From positions 1 through 17,765 of the forward strand of contig JBLMYS010000124.1 in assembly GCA_050258415.1 (NCBI GenBank): a stretch of DNA of 17,765 bases. Direction: 5' to 3'. A model generated the notes under the pieces. The model ran no database searches. It was not told the origin of the DNA and saw nothing but the letters and a program-made list of their open reading frames with translations. Of the stretch, positions 6,688 to 13,678 are shown piece after piece. The stretch comes from JAAXKN01 sp050258415. Lineage in GTDB: Bacteria > Bacteroidota > Ignavibacteria > Ignavibacteriales > SURF-24. Both the position numbers and the translations under genes were made by a program. The first letter of the stretch is position 1; each line of letters starts with the position of its first letter.

Positions 6688-7856
6688 TGAAACAAACTAA
6701 CTTTTTTAAGCTAACGTTTTGGAAAACCCTTGGTATAATCATAATGGTTTTCGGCCTGTATTCCAGCTATATCAGATTCTTTAAGGGTTTAGGAGCCTCA
6801 ACTCACCTGAGCGATTCTATTCCCTGGGGCTTATGGATAGGTTTCGATTTTCTGGGCGTCGGGCTTGCAGCCGCAGGTTTTACGATTGCTGTTACTGTTC
6901 ATGTGTTTAATGTTCATAAATATGAGCCGATTGTAAAGCCGGCAATACTGACAGCCTATATAGGCTACATGCTCGTGGTGCTATTACTGGTAATTGATCT
7001 TGGGCGCCCGCAGAACTTCTGGCATCCCCTCATAATGTGGAATATTCACTCGGTGATGTTTGAAATTACCTGGTGTGTTATCTGCTATTCAACTATTCTG
7101 ACGCTTGAATTCGCTCCGGTTATCCTGGAGAAATTTCATTTGAAGGCCCCTATAAAAATTCTTAGGAAAATTTCTGTTCCTGTTGTAATTTTAGGTGTTC
7201 TTTTTTCAACTTTACATCAGTCTTCATTTGGTTCTTTGTATCTTATCGTCCCGGGAAGGTTATATCCCCTGTGGTATTCAAGCTTACTGCCGCTTAACTT
7301 CTTCATTTCATGCATAGGCGCCGGTATATCGATGATCATTTTTGAATCGTACCTGAATGCAAGGGCTTTCAACGTGGGCCTTAAGGTCGATATCCTTTCT
7401 GGATTAGGCAAGATAGTATTATATGCGTTATCAGTCGGTTTTATTGTCAGAATGACGGATATGATTGCAGCAGGCAAACTGCCCTACTTATTCATTCCCC
7501 GTACTGAAACTTACATGTTCTATACAGAATTAGTTATCGGAACGTTTATTCCTGTCTTTCTGCTCAGCCAGAAAAAATACAGGACTAACAGGTTCTGGCT
7601 CTACATTACTTCAATTTTTGTCCTGTCAGGATTTGTTTTTAACAGAATGAACGTTGCCATAACGGGGCTTGCGGACTCAAGCAAGACTTCTTATTTCCCG
7701 ACCTTTGACGAAATAAGCATAACAGCAATGCTGGTTGTTATAGGCATGTGGGGATTCAGCACAGTTGTAAAATATTTTAACGTATTTGAGGATGATGATT
7801 CTCTTGAAGCAGCACACGGTGCTGTGGAAGAAAAAGAAATAATATTTGAGAAATAA
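6687..7856 (+). CDS. HybB/NrfD-family integral membrane quinone-interacting subunit
   Basis: A 389-residue polytopic protein with about ten hydrophobic helices. It belongs to the NrfD/PsrC superfamily and within that to the HybB branch, shown by GLGASTHLSDSIPWGLWIGFDFLGVGLAAAGFT (34-66) and LVIDLGRPQNFWHP (101-114). Members of this family have no heme and exchange electrons between a partner Fe-S subunit and the membrane quinone pool; some may move protons. The acidic C-terminus (FEDDDSLEAAHGAVEEKE) faces outside the last helix. The start overlaps the stop of the Fe-S gene, and the stop is one base from the start of the next H-like gene, so the genes form one tight operon. Which direction electrons flow, and what the ultimate donor is, cannot be read from the sequence. 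Confidence 0.9.
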   Translation: MKQTNFFKLTFWKTLGIIIMVFGLYSSYIRFFKGLGASTHLSDSIPWGLWIGFDFLGVGLAAAGFTIAVTVHVFNVHKYEPIVKPAILTAYIGYMLVVLLLVIDLGRPQNFWHPLIMWNIHSVMFEITWCVICYSTILTLEFAPVILEKFHLKAPIKILRKISVPVVILGVLFSTLHQSSFGSLYLIVPGRLYPLWYSSLLPLNFFISCIGAGISMIIFESYLNARAFNVGLKVDILSGLGKIVLYALSVGFIVRMTDMIAAGKLPYLFIPRTETYMFYTELVIGTFIPVFLLSQKKYRTNRFWLYITSIFVLSGFVFNRMNVAITGLADSSKTSYFPTFDEISITAMLVVIGMWGFSTVVKYFNVFEDDDSLEAAHGAVEEKEIIFEK

Positions 7857-7857
7857 A

Positions 7858-8589
7858 ATGCCAAAGCAAGATGATAAGGGGAAAAGGCTCTATCATGATA
7901 TTAAATGTATCTGGATGGAGTCTAATAATGTCGGTTACAAGCTTTGCGACAGGAATTTTGACTGTGAGAACTGCTCGTTCGACAGGGCGATCAGAAATGC
8001 CTCGCAGCCTGTAAGCAAGGCGGAGCCGGCAAAGAGCAACGATGTGATACAGCGCATTATAGACCACATCGGCAGCGAGGAATTAAACTCGAATTACACT
8101 TATCTGCAGAATCATTTGGTCTTAAAAAGTCTGTTTAACCATACCTTTTATCTGGGCTTAAGTCCTCTGGCAATGCACCTTCTGGATCAGTACAGTTCGG
8201 TTGAATACTGCGTGGGTCCCGGAAGCATTTCAAGAGGCGACAGAATAATTTCGATAAAAGGGGAATGGGGGGCAGTGGACATTACATCTCCGTTGAGCTT
8301 TACCTGTCTGGGTAAGATCAATAATGAAGAGAAGGAAAACTCACTTGTAAGGTGGTTTAGCCTTATCAAGGCCTCCGAAGAGGAGATGAATCAAAACACG
8401 CTCCCTGTTTCGGATTATCACAGAGATATTGTAAAGGTGACAAAAAAAATAACTCAGATTCAATTGAATTATCCGGAAGTCGGTTATACGATGATGGACG
8501 GCGGTGAAAAGCTGCAGTTCCTCTACCAGATACTGGGCACGGATAATTATTTGAATATTCTAAATTCATTGTTTAACAAATCAAAATAA
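7858..8589 (+). CDS. Divergent cytoplasmic H-protein-like protein with N-terminal Cys motif
   Basis: A 243-residue protein without signal peptide or membrane helix. The N-terminus has KCIWMESNNVGYKLCDRNFDCENCSFDRA with four cysteines (C17, C30, C36, C39), a candidate Zn or Fe-S site. Residues about 83-156 fit a decayed GcvH fold: HTFYLGLSPLAMHLLD and ISRGDRIISIKGEWGAVDITSPLSFTC. Counting from ISRG to SP gives the same 17-residue spacing as GcvH and places Trp137 at the lipoyl Lys. The C-terminus carries GYTMMDGG (209-216), like GVTMHDGG in the upstream H-like protein. That suggests the two are paralogues or assemble alike. The ATG at 7858 follows the HybB-like stop by one base with no clear Shine-Dalgarno; a TTG at 7846 would overlap that gene. 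Function unknown; the fold assignment is moderately secure and the operon membership secure. Confidence 0.7.
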   Translation: MPKQDDKGKRLYHDIKCIWMESNNVGYKLCDRNFDCENCSFDRAIRNASQPVSKAEPAKSNDVIQRIIDHIGSEELNSNYTYLQNHLVLKSLFNHTFYLGLSPLAMHLLDQYSSVEYCVGPGSISRGDRIISIKGEWGAVDITSPLSFTCLGKINNEEKENSLVRWFSLIKASEEEMNQNTLPVSDYHRDIVKVTKKITQIQLNYPEVGYTMMDGGEKLQFLYQILGTDNYLNILNSLFNKSK

Positions 8590-8602
8590 GGATGTAAAAA
8601 AG

Positions 8603-9094
8603 ATGAAAATCCAGTTCAGCATGTTACTTGTCCTGTTACTTATGCTCTCTTTCTCTACAAACAGTTTCGGAGCAAGCTTTACGGGTGTTAAGACCTGCGC
8701 AGCATGCCACAAGGGTGCCAAAGGCAAAAATATTTTCGAAAAATGGCAGGCAACTGACCATGCAAAAGCTTTTGAAACTCTGAAAAGCCAGAAGTCAAAA
8801 GACATTGCTGCAAAAATGAAAATTTCAGATCCCACAACTTCAGATAAATGCCTTAACTGCCATGTTACAAATACCGCCAAGAAAGACGAAGGCGTTTCAT
8901 GCGAAAGCTGCCATGGAGCAGGTTCAGACTATAAGGCAATGAATGTAATGAAAGATCCTAACCTTGCAAAGCAGAAAGGCCTCATTTTGGGTAAAGGCGA
9001 TGCCTCTTTGTGCAAAAAATGCCATAACCCGAACAGCCCGACATACAAGCCGTTCGATTACAACAAAAAATGGAATATGGTTAAGCATTCATAA
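8603..9094 (+). CDS. Periplasmic tetraheme cytochrome c, c554-like
   Basis: A 163-residue secreted cytochrome with a signal peptide (hydrophobic core about 5-18, cleavage near SFGA). Four CxxCH heme motifs lie at CAACH (32-36), CLNCH (83-87), CESCH (100-104) and CKKCH (137-141). KWQATDHAKAFETL after the first heme resembles the cytochrome c554-type multiheme family, where His in such segments serves as a distal heme ligand. It should act as a small periplasmic electron carrier. AAGGA at 8587-8591 overlaps the previous stop and serves as ribosome binding site; the gap to the H-like gene is 13 bases. It is the last gene of the unit, followed by a strong terminator. In this context it is the likely periplasmic partner of the HybB-like protein, which is inference from gene order. 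Confidence 0.9.
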   Translation: MKIQFSMLLVLLLMLSFSTNSFGASFTGVKTCAACHKGAKGKNIFEKWQATDHAKAFETLKSQKSKDIAAKMKISDPTTSDKCLNCHVTNTAKKDEGVSCESCHGAGSDYKAMNVMKDPNLAKQKGLILGKGDASLCKKCHNPNSPTYKPFDYNKKWNMVKHS

Positions 9095-9128
9095 CCTGTT
9101 TTTCAGGAATTTGCTCAGTTTTTCAAAG

Positions 9129-9160
9129 GCCTGCCCGTCAAAACCTGACGGCAGGCTTTT
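9129..9160 (+). terminator. Rho-independent terminator after the cytochrome unit
   Basis: GCCTGCCCGTCA pairs with TGACGGCAGGC (11 bp with one bulged C) around the loop AAACC and is followed by TTTTGG. It lies 35 bases after the cytochrome stop. Confidence 0.88.
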
Positions 9161-9284
9161 GGTTAAAAGCCCCTCAGCCGCCGGCACTTAAAATCTGCTA
9201 AAAGCACCCACTTATCCAGTGAAATTCCTTGCAATTCATGGCATAATTAGATAGTTTTTGGTGAGATTTTTTGAGCATATTTCC

Positions 9285-10892
9285 ATGAAGATCAAATTTT
9301 ATAACAAACTAAGTTTTAAGCTGATATTAGTCATCTCTCTAATTCTGCTTGTTAATCTTGGCTTCCAGACTATCTATACCCTTACCACTCTTGAAAAGGA
9401 CCTGACCAACTCATATTCGCAAAATGCGTATAATATGAGTGATATTATAAAAAAGTCAACTCGCTACAGCATGCTCTTAAACCACAGCTATGATGTGCAT
9501 CAGATCATTAAGACCATCGGCACGGAAACCGGTGTGGAGAAGATCAGGATTTATAATAAGCTCGGCCGTGTGATATTTTCGACCGACAGCACCGAAATCT
9601 CCACGATGATGAATAAAAACGCCGAGGCCTGCATCGCCTGCCACAGCGACGGGAAGCATGTCTCCATCCTCCCGGTTAAGGATAAAATCAGGCTCTTTAA
9701 GAAAGAGGACGGCTCAAGGGTTCTGGGACTCATAAATCCCATATACAATGAGGATGACTGCTGGAATTCCGGCTGCCATGCACACGACAAGAATGTGAAA
9801 ATTCTTGGTGTGCTGGATGTTGTGGTTTCAATGAAGCAGGCCGATGTTATTATAACCAGCAATATCTCAAACATAGTAACCACATCCATACTTGTTACTT
9901 TAATTGTCGCAATTGCCATCTGGCTTTTTATCTCAATTGTTGTCAACCGTCCGGTAAAGAAGATAACAAGAGGAATTGAGGAGCTCGGAAAGGGAAATCT
10001 GAACTACAAGATCGATGTACGTTCGCAGAACGAGCTGGGTAAAATGGCAGGCCAGTTTAATGATATGGGCAGCAAGCTCGACCTGGCCTATAAGGAAATT
10101 AAGGAATGGTCGGAAACTCTTAACGAAAAGGTTAAGGAAAAGACTGAGGAGCTTAAGAAGATCTACGACCAGATCATACAGATTGAAAAACTGGCTTCTC
10201 TTGGAAAGCTCTCGGCAACGGTGGCACACGAGCTGAATAACCCTCTGGAGGGCATTTTAACCTACAGCAAGCTGATTTCCAGAAAAATCCAGAAACAGCC
10301 CGAAAGCGAGGAGAATAAGAAGCTCCTGGAGTACCTGGAACTGATTTCGGATGAATCAGCGCGTTGCGGAAGAATCGTTAAGGACCTCTTGCTCTTCTCG
10401 CACAGGGGTGAGGATGAATTTAACTCGGAGAGCATAACTGCAATAATTGATAAATGCATTCAGCTGATCAGCCATCACCTGGAGATCAATAAAATTAAGC
10501 TTACAACAGATTATCCCGAAGAATGCGTAAAGATAAATGTGGATTCACAGAAGATTCAGCAGGCTCTCATGTCACTGCTTATTAATGCCATTGAATCCAT
10601 GGCGCACGGCGGCTGTATAGAGGTATCGGCCAGGAATGAAAAGGAATATGTGGCTATTAGAATTAAGGATGAAGGCAGCGGAATAATGCCTGAACACCTG
10701 CCGCATATTTTTGAACCTTTCTATTCGACAAAACAGAAGAAGGGTACTGGCCTGGGTCTTGCCGTTGCCTACGGCATAATTGAACATCACAAGGGAAAAA
10801 TTGAAGTTGAAAGCACTTCCCCAAAGGGAACAACAATAAAGGTAAGTTTGCCGTTAAGAAAAAACAACAGCAGAGATCAACATGAAAAATAA
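9285..10892 (+). CDS. Sensor histidine kinase with c-type heme motifs in the periplasmic domain
   Basis: A 535-residue membrane kinase. TM1 (about 12-31) and TM2 (about 197-222) bracket a periplasmic sensor of about 165 residues. That sensor holds a canonical CIACH (116-120) and a CWNSGCH (159-165; CX4CH), so it probably binds one or two covalent hemes and senses redox state or a heme ligand such as NO. Then come HAMP (about 200-275), a coiled-coil linker, and the kinase core: H-box AHELNNPLEG with phospho-acceptor His315, N-box LLINAIESM, G1 DEGSGI, F-box FEPFYSTK and G2 GTGLGLAVAYG. The ATG at 9285 fits the signal-anchor topology. A TTG at 9258 is also open, and neither has a clear ribosome binding site. 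The gene overlaps the response regulator by 11 bases, so the pair is coupled. Heme attachment is predicted, not shown. Confidence 0.9.
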   Translation: MKIKFYNKLSFKLILVISLILLVNLGFQTIYTLTTLEKDLTNSYSQNAYNMSDIIKKSTRYSMLLNHSYDVHQIIKTIGTETGVEKIRIYNKLGRVIFSTDSTEISTMMNKNAEACIACHSDGKHVSILPVKDKIRLFKKEDGSRVLGLINPIYNEDDCWNSGCHAHDKNVKILGVLDVVVSMKQADVIITSNISNIVTTSILVTLIVAIAIWLFISIVVNRPVKKITRGIEELGKGNLNYKIDVRSQNELGKMAGQFNDMGSKLDLAYKEIKEWSETLNEKVKEKTEELKKIYDQIIQIEKLASLGKLSATVAHELNNPLEGILTYSKLISRKIQKQPESEENKKLLEYLELISDESARCGRIVKDLLLFSHRGEDEFNSESITAIIDKCIQLISHHLEINKIKLTTDYPEECVKINVDSQKIQQALMSLLINAIESMAHGGCIEVSARNEKEYVAIRIKDEGSGIMPEHLPHIFEPFYSTKQKKGTGLGLAVAYGIIEHHKGKIEVESTSPKGTTIKVSLPLRKNNSRDQHEK

Positions 10893-12231
10893 AACCAGAA
10901 TATTAATTGTAGACGACGAAAAAATTGTAAGGGAATCCCTGTTCCACTGGTTTGAGGAAGAAGGCTACGAGGTGGATACTGCCGAGGACGCCGAGGCAGC
11001 GCTGAGAACAATCGACAAGGGGAAGTATGAGCTGATGCTGGTGGATATGAAAATGCCCGGCATGAGCGGACTTGAGCTGCTGGAAAAAGTAAAGGAAATT
11101 GACAAGGATACAATCTTCATTCTTATAACCGCTTTTGCCTCAGTCCCTACGGCCATCAAGGCCCTGAAGAACGGGGCATACGATTATATTACAAAGCCTA
11201 TCGATCCGGATGAACTGGCCCATATTGTTGAAAAGGCAATTCATCAGAGGGCTTTAAGGCAGGAAAACGAGCAGCTGAAGGATAATATAGATGAAATTAT
11301 TAAGCCCGATAACCTTATCGGCGAAAGCCGCCAGATGCTCAAGATATTCGACCTTATTAATACTGTAGCCCAGACTGACACTACGGTAATGATCCGCGGT
11401 GAAAGCGGAACCGGCAAGGAGCTTGTGGCCAAGGCGATCCATATAAACAGCAAGAGAAAGTATTTCCCGATTGTAACGGTTAACTGCGGCGCTTTGGCCG
11501 AAACTCTCCTCGAGTCGGAGCTCTTTGGTCACGAGAAAGGAGCCTTTACCGGTGCCCACTACAAGCGAAAGGGCAAATTCGAAATGGCCGACGGCGGAAC
11601 CATATTCTTAGATGAGATCGGAACCGTGTCGCCAAAGATGCAGATTGAGCTTTTAAGGGTAATTGAAACAAAGCAGTTCATGAGGGTCGGCGGAAATGAA
11701 AGTATTAAAAGCGATTTCAGGGTCATTGCCGCAACAAACGAGCCCCTGGAAAACCTACTTAAGGAAGGGAAATTCAGGGAGGACCTCTATTACCGCCTGA
11801 ACGTCTTTACCATTTTCCTTCCTCCTTTGAGGGAAAGGAGAGAGGATATCCCTGTCCTGGCCTACTACTTCATGAATAAGTTTAATGGGGCCATGAACAA
11901 GAACATCAAGAATATTTCAAACGAGGCGATGGATTTCCTGGTCAATTACAGCTGGCCCGGAAACGTTAGGGAACTTGAAAACGCAATTGAGCGTGCGCTT
12001 GTTGTGGGAAGGGGCGACTCAATTAAGATAGAGGACCTTCCGTTCCATGTGACGCCGAACAACAGGATTGAAGACGACGGCGACAACAGCCTGGAAAGCA
12101 TGGAAAAAAGACACATTATGAACGTGCTGGAGATGAATAACTGGAATATTTCCAAGAGTGCAGAGGCCCTTCAGATCGACCGCGTGACTCTGTACAATAA
12201 GATAAATAAATATGGATTTCGTAAATCCTGA
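10882..12231 (+). CDS. NtrC-family sigma-54-dependent response regulator
   Basis: A 449-residue three-domain activator of typical length. The receiver domain (1-125) has DD at 11-12, phospho-acceptor Asp55 in VDMKMPG, Thr83 and Lys105. The AAA+ central domain (about 144-375) has Walker A GESGTGKE (173-180), the sigma-54-contacting GAFTGA loop (220-225), Walker B TIFLDEIG (240-247) and the arginine-finger region DLYYRLNVF. The C-terminal Fis-type helix-turn-helix (about 410-445) ends in SKSAEALQIDRVTLYNKINKYG. It should bind enhancer sites and open sigma-54 promoters when phosphorylated by the heme-motif kinase encoded just upstream, with which it overlaps by 11 bases. It overlaps the archaemetzincin start by one base (TGATG). 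Likely targets in this window are the GG-N10-GN elements at 5177 and 13073, which is inference. Confidence 0.96.
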   Translation: MKNKTRILIVDDEKIVRESLFHWFEEEGYEVDTAEDAEAALRTIDKGKYELMLVDMKMPGMSGLELLEKVKEIDKDTIFILITAFASVPTAIKALKNGAYDYITKPIDPDELAHIVEKAIHQRALRQENEQLKDNIDEIIKPDNLIGESRQMLKIFDLINTVAQTDTTVMIRGESGTGKELVAKAIHINSKRKYFPIVTVNCGALAETLLESELFGHEKGAFTGAHYKRKGKFEMADGGTIFLDEIGTVSPKMQIELLRVIETKQFMRVGGNESIKSDFRVIAATNEPLENLLKEGKFREDLYYRLNVFTIFLPPLRERREDIPVLAYYFMNKFNGAMNKNIKNISNEAMDFLVNYSWPGNVRELENAIERALVVGRGDSIKIEDLPFHVTPNNRIEDDGDNSLESMEKRHIMNVLEMNNWNISKSAEALQIDRVTLYNKINKYGFRKS

Positions 12232-12791
12232 TGAATTTTTTTATTGCTCCCGTTGAATTTTCAAATGTTTCGGTATTAAACAGTATATTAAAAAATATTT
12301 CCGGCATCTTTAAGAACAAGGTGTCTGTCATTTCTCTGCCCGTCAACACGGCTTCGGCATTCTCCAAAGACAGGGGGCAATATTTTTCGACGCAGCTTAT
12401 TGCCGATGCACTCAGGCTTACATCGCAATACGATGGCAAGGTATTGATGCTCGTGGAATTCGACCTGTTTGTTCCTGTCTTTACCTACGTCTTCGGCGAG
12501 GCCCAGCTAAACGGAAAACATTCCATTGTCTCAGTCTGCCGCCTGCACGAGGAATTCTATTCGGGCAAGACAAACGACAAGCTCTTCCTGGAAAGAACAA
12601 TTAAGGAAATTCTCCATGAGCTGGGGCACAATATGGGCCTTGTCCACTGCAGGAACTGGGATTGTGTTATGCACTCATCGCAGGGAGTCGAGGAAATTGA
12701 TATTAAAGGGCAGTTTTACTGCCCGCAATGCATGGAAATCCTCTCAAATAACGGTTTTAAGGACAGTTTTGTAAACAACACTGCTGATTAA
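12231..12791 (+). CDS. amzA: Archaemetzincin-type zinc metalloprotease
   Basis: A 186-residue protein matching archaemetzincin, a small metzincin-clan protease found in archaea, some bacteria and animals. The catalytic zinc motif HELGHNMGLVH (129-139) is followed by CRNWDCVM (140-147) and CPQC (164-167), the family's HExxHxxGxxHCx4CxM...CxxC pattern, in which the four cysteines bind a structural zinc and Met147 is the Met-turn. Length fits the family (about 180-200). There is no signal peptide, so it is cytoplasmic. The natural substrate of the family is poorly known. The start codon overlaps the stop of the sigma-54 regulator, so it is co-translated with a two-component system, an unusual setting. 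It could process or degrade a protein belonging to the heme-signal response, but nothing in the sequence proves that. Confidence 0.94.
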   Translation: MNFFIAPVEFSNVSVLNSILKNISGIFKNKVSVISLPVNTASAFSKDRGQYFSTQLIADALRLTSQYDGKVLMLVEFDLFVPVFTYVFGEAQLNGKHSIVSVCRLHEEFYSGKTNDKLFLERTIKEILHELGHNMGLVHCRNWDCVMHSSQGVEEIDIKGQFYCPQCMEILSNNGFKDSFVNNTAD

Positions 12792-12990
12792 ACCCATTCA
12801 CGTTTTTACCTCAGTAAATATTTTTCTCACAAATCAATTCGTAAATTTCATAGATCCTGCTTTGAAACAGGCGGAAATATATTAGCATTTTCCAAAACCT
12901 CCGGCCCCAGGCTATTTTATTGATTAAGATCATACTGCATAAAAAATATTCTGAGTAGAATAAATAAAGTTACTGAAGTGAGCACAGTGC

Positions 12991-13049
12991 TTCATTTTAA
13001 GACATTAGATCCCTGTGATTCATTTTAAGACACTGTTTTTGTTAAGATA
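12991..13049 (+). promoter_or_regulatory. Direct repeats TTCATTTTAAGACA, candidate activator-binding sites
   Basis: The 14-base sequence TTCATTTTAAGACA occurs exactly at 12991-13004 and 13019-13032 (28 bases apart). A weaker copy of its core, TTAAGATA, lies at 13042-13049. The cluster lies 25-80 bases upstream of the sigma-54-like element at 13073, where enhancer sites for an NtrC-type protein would be expected. The cognate protein is unknown. Confidence 0.45.
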
Positions 13050-13072
13050 CTGCTTTTTTGGCTCTGGCAGAA

Positions 13073-13088
13073 TTGGCACAATACTTGG
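13073..13088 (+). promoter_or_regulatory. Candidate sigma-54 (-24/-12) promoter
   Basis: TTGGCAC-AATAC-TTGG matches the sigma-54 consensus TTGGCAC-N5-TTGC except for G in place of the final C. Predicted initiation near 13100 leaves about 24 bases that include GGGAG (13115-13119) before the ATG at 13124. The -24 box is exact, making this the best such element in the window. Confidence 0.55.
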
Positions 13089-13123
13089 ATTATTTATTTA
13101 TGAATTTAAATGCCGGGAGACGT

Positions 13124-13549
13124 ATGGAACTTGTACCAATTATTCAGATCAGTTTAGCCCTTTTTTCAGGGCTTTTGCTTCTAGTTTTACTCATTTCTTA
13201 CCTTGTTTTCAAGATGAATAAGAGTGAACAGACAACACAGATTCAGCCGGAATACAGCACGCAGATGAACCATGGCTATTATCCGGAAATGAGACAGGAG
13301 CAGAGTTATCCCCAGACTATGAGTGTGTATAACGACTACAATTCATACTATAACGGTATGGAGAACCAGCAGGCGCAGGCTCAGCCCCCGCAGAGGCGCG
13401 AATATTCCTCAAGGCAGGGCAGATACACAGTAGTTTACAATGAAGCTGCCCAGGGCGAAAAACAGGCCTACTACCCGGAACGCAGTTCGGGATACAAGTA
13501 CAGATTTGCTCCAACTAAAAATACAAATGCTTTCGCGCAGTTCAAGTAA
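13124..13549 (+). CDS. Small Tyr/Gln-rich single-pass membrane protein, unknown
   Basis: A 141-residue protein I do not recognise. Residues about 5-30 form one hydrophobic helix (a run of Leu, Ile and Val). The rest is low-complexity and rich in Tyr, Gln, Ser and Asn (for example NDYNSYYNGMENQQAQAQ), with a basic C-terminus SGYKYRFAPTKNTNAFAQFK. By charge (KMNKSEQ after the helix) the tail is probably cytoplasmic. The ATG at 13124 is chosen for GGGAG 4 bases upstream and because a sigma-54-like promoter ends 35 bases before it. A longer TTG start at 13058 would overlap that promoter. A strong terminator follows, so it is a single-gene transcript between the regulatory operon and nrfHA. It could be an adaptor or structural protein induced with the regulon, but no function is assigned. 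Confidence 0.7.
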   Translation: MELVPIIQISLALFSGLLLLVLLISYLVFKMNKSEQTTQIQPEYSTQMNHGYYPEMRQEQSYPQTMSVYNDYNSYYNGMENQQAQAQPPQRREYSSRQGRYTVVYNEAAQGEKQAYYPERSSGYKYRFAPTKNTNAFAQFK

Positions 13550-13573
13550 TCTGCCGCATAAGTAGTTTCTAAG

Positions 13574-13605
13574 GCCGGAGGGAATCATTCCTTCCGGCTT
13601 TTTTT
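13574..13605 (+). terminator. Rho-independent terminator after the small membrane protein
   Basis: GCCGGAGGGAAT and ATTCCTTCCGGC form a nearly perfect 12-bp inverted repeat (one G-T pair) followed by seven T residues. It separates the 13124 gene from nrfHA. Confidence 0.93.
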
Positions 13606-13678
13606 GCCTCCATTTGCCATTTCAGGCATTACTGCATATAATTTAAACTTCAAGCATTTACTTTTTCTCCAAATTTTG

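Larger units (their letters stand above)
12792..13123. other. 332-base intergenic region between archaemetzincin and the small membrane protein
   Basis: The first 200 bases show no gene and no convincing terminator (CCTG...CAGG at 12856-12871 is too weak). The last 130 bases hold a direct-repeat cluster and a sigma-54-like element, listed separately. A TTG-initiated extension of the downstream frame from 13058 runs through this promoter and is not believed. Confidence 0.6.

Noticed and set aside
5917..7856. Uptake hydrogenase operon (hyb)
   Set aside because: Only HybA- and HybB-type subunits are present. There is no NiFe large or small subunit and no maturation gene in the window.
5239..8589. 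Glycine cleavage system genes
   Set aside because: Two H-protein-like genes are present but both lack the lipoyl lysine and no T- or P-protein gene is nearby, so glycine cleavage is not supported.
9236..9260. Sigma-54-like box before the heme kinase (TGGCAT at about 9239)
   Set aside because: GG is present but the -12 position ten bases later reads TA and not GC, so it does not meet even the relaxed pattern.
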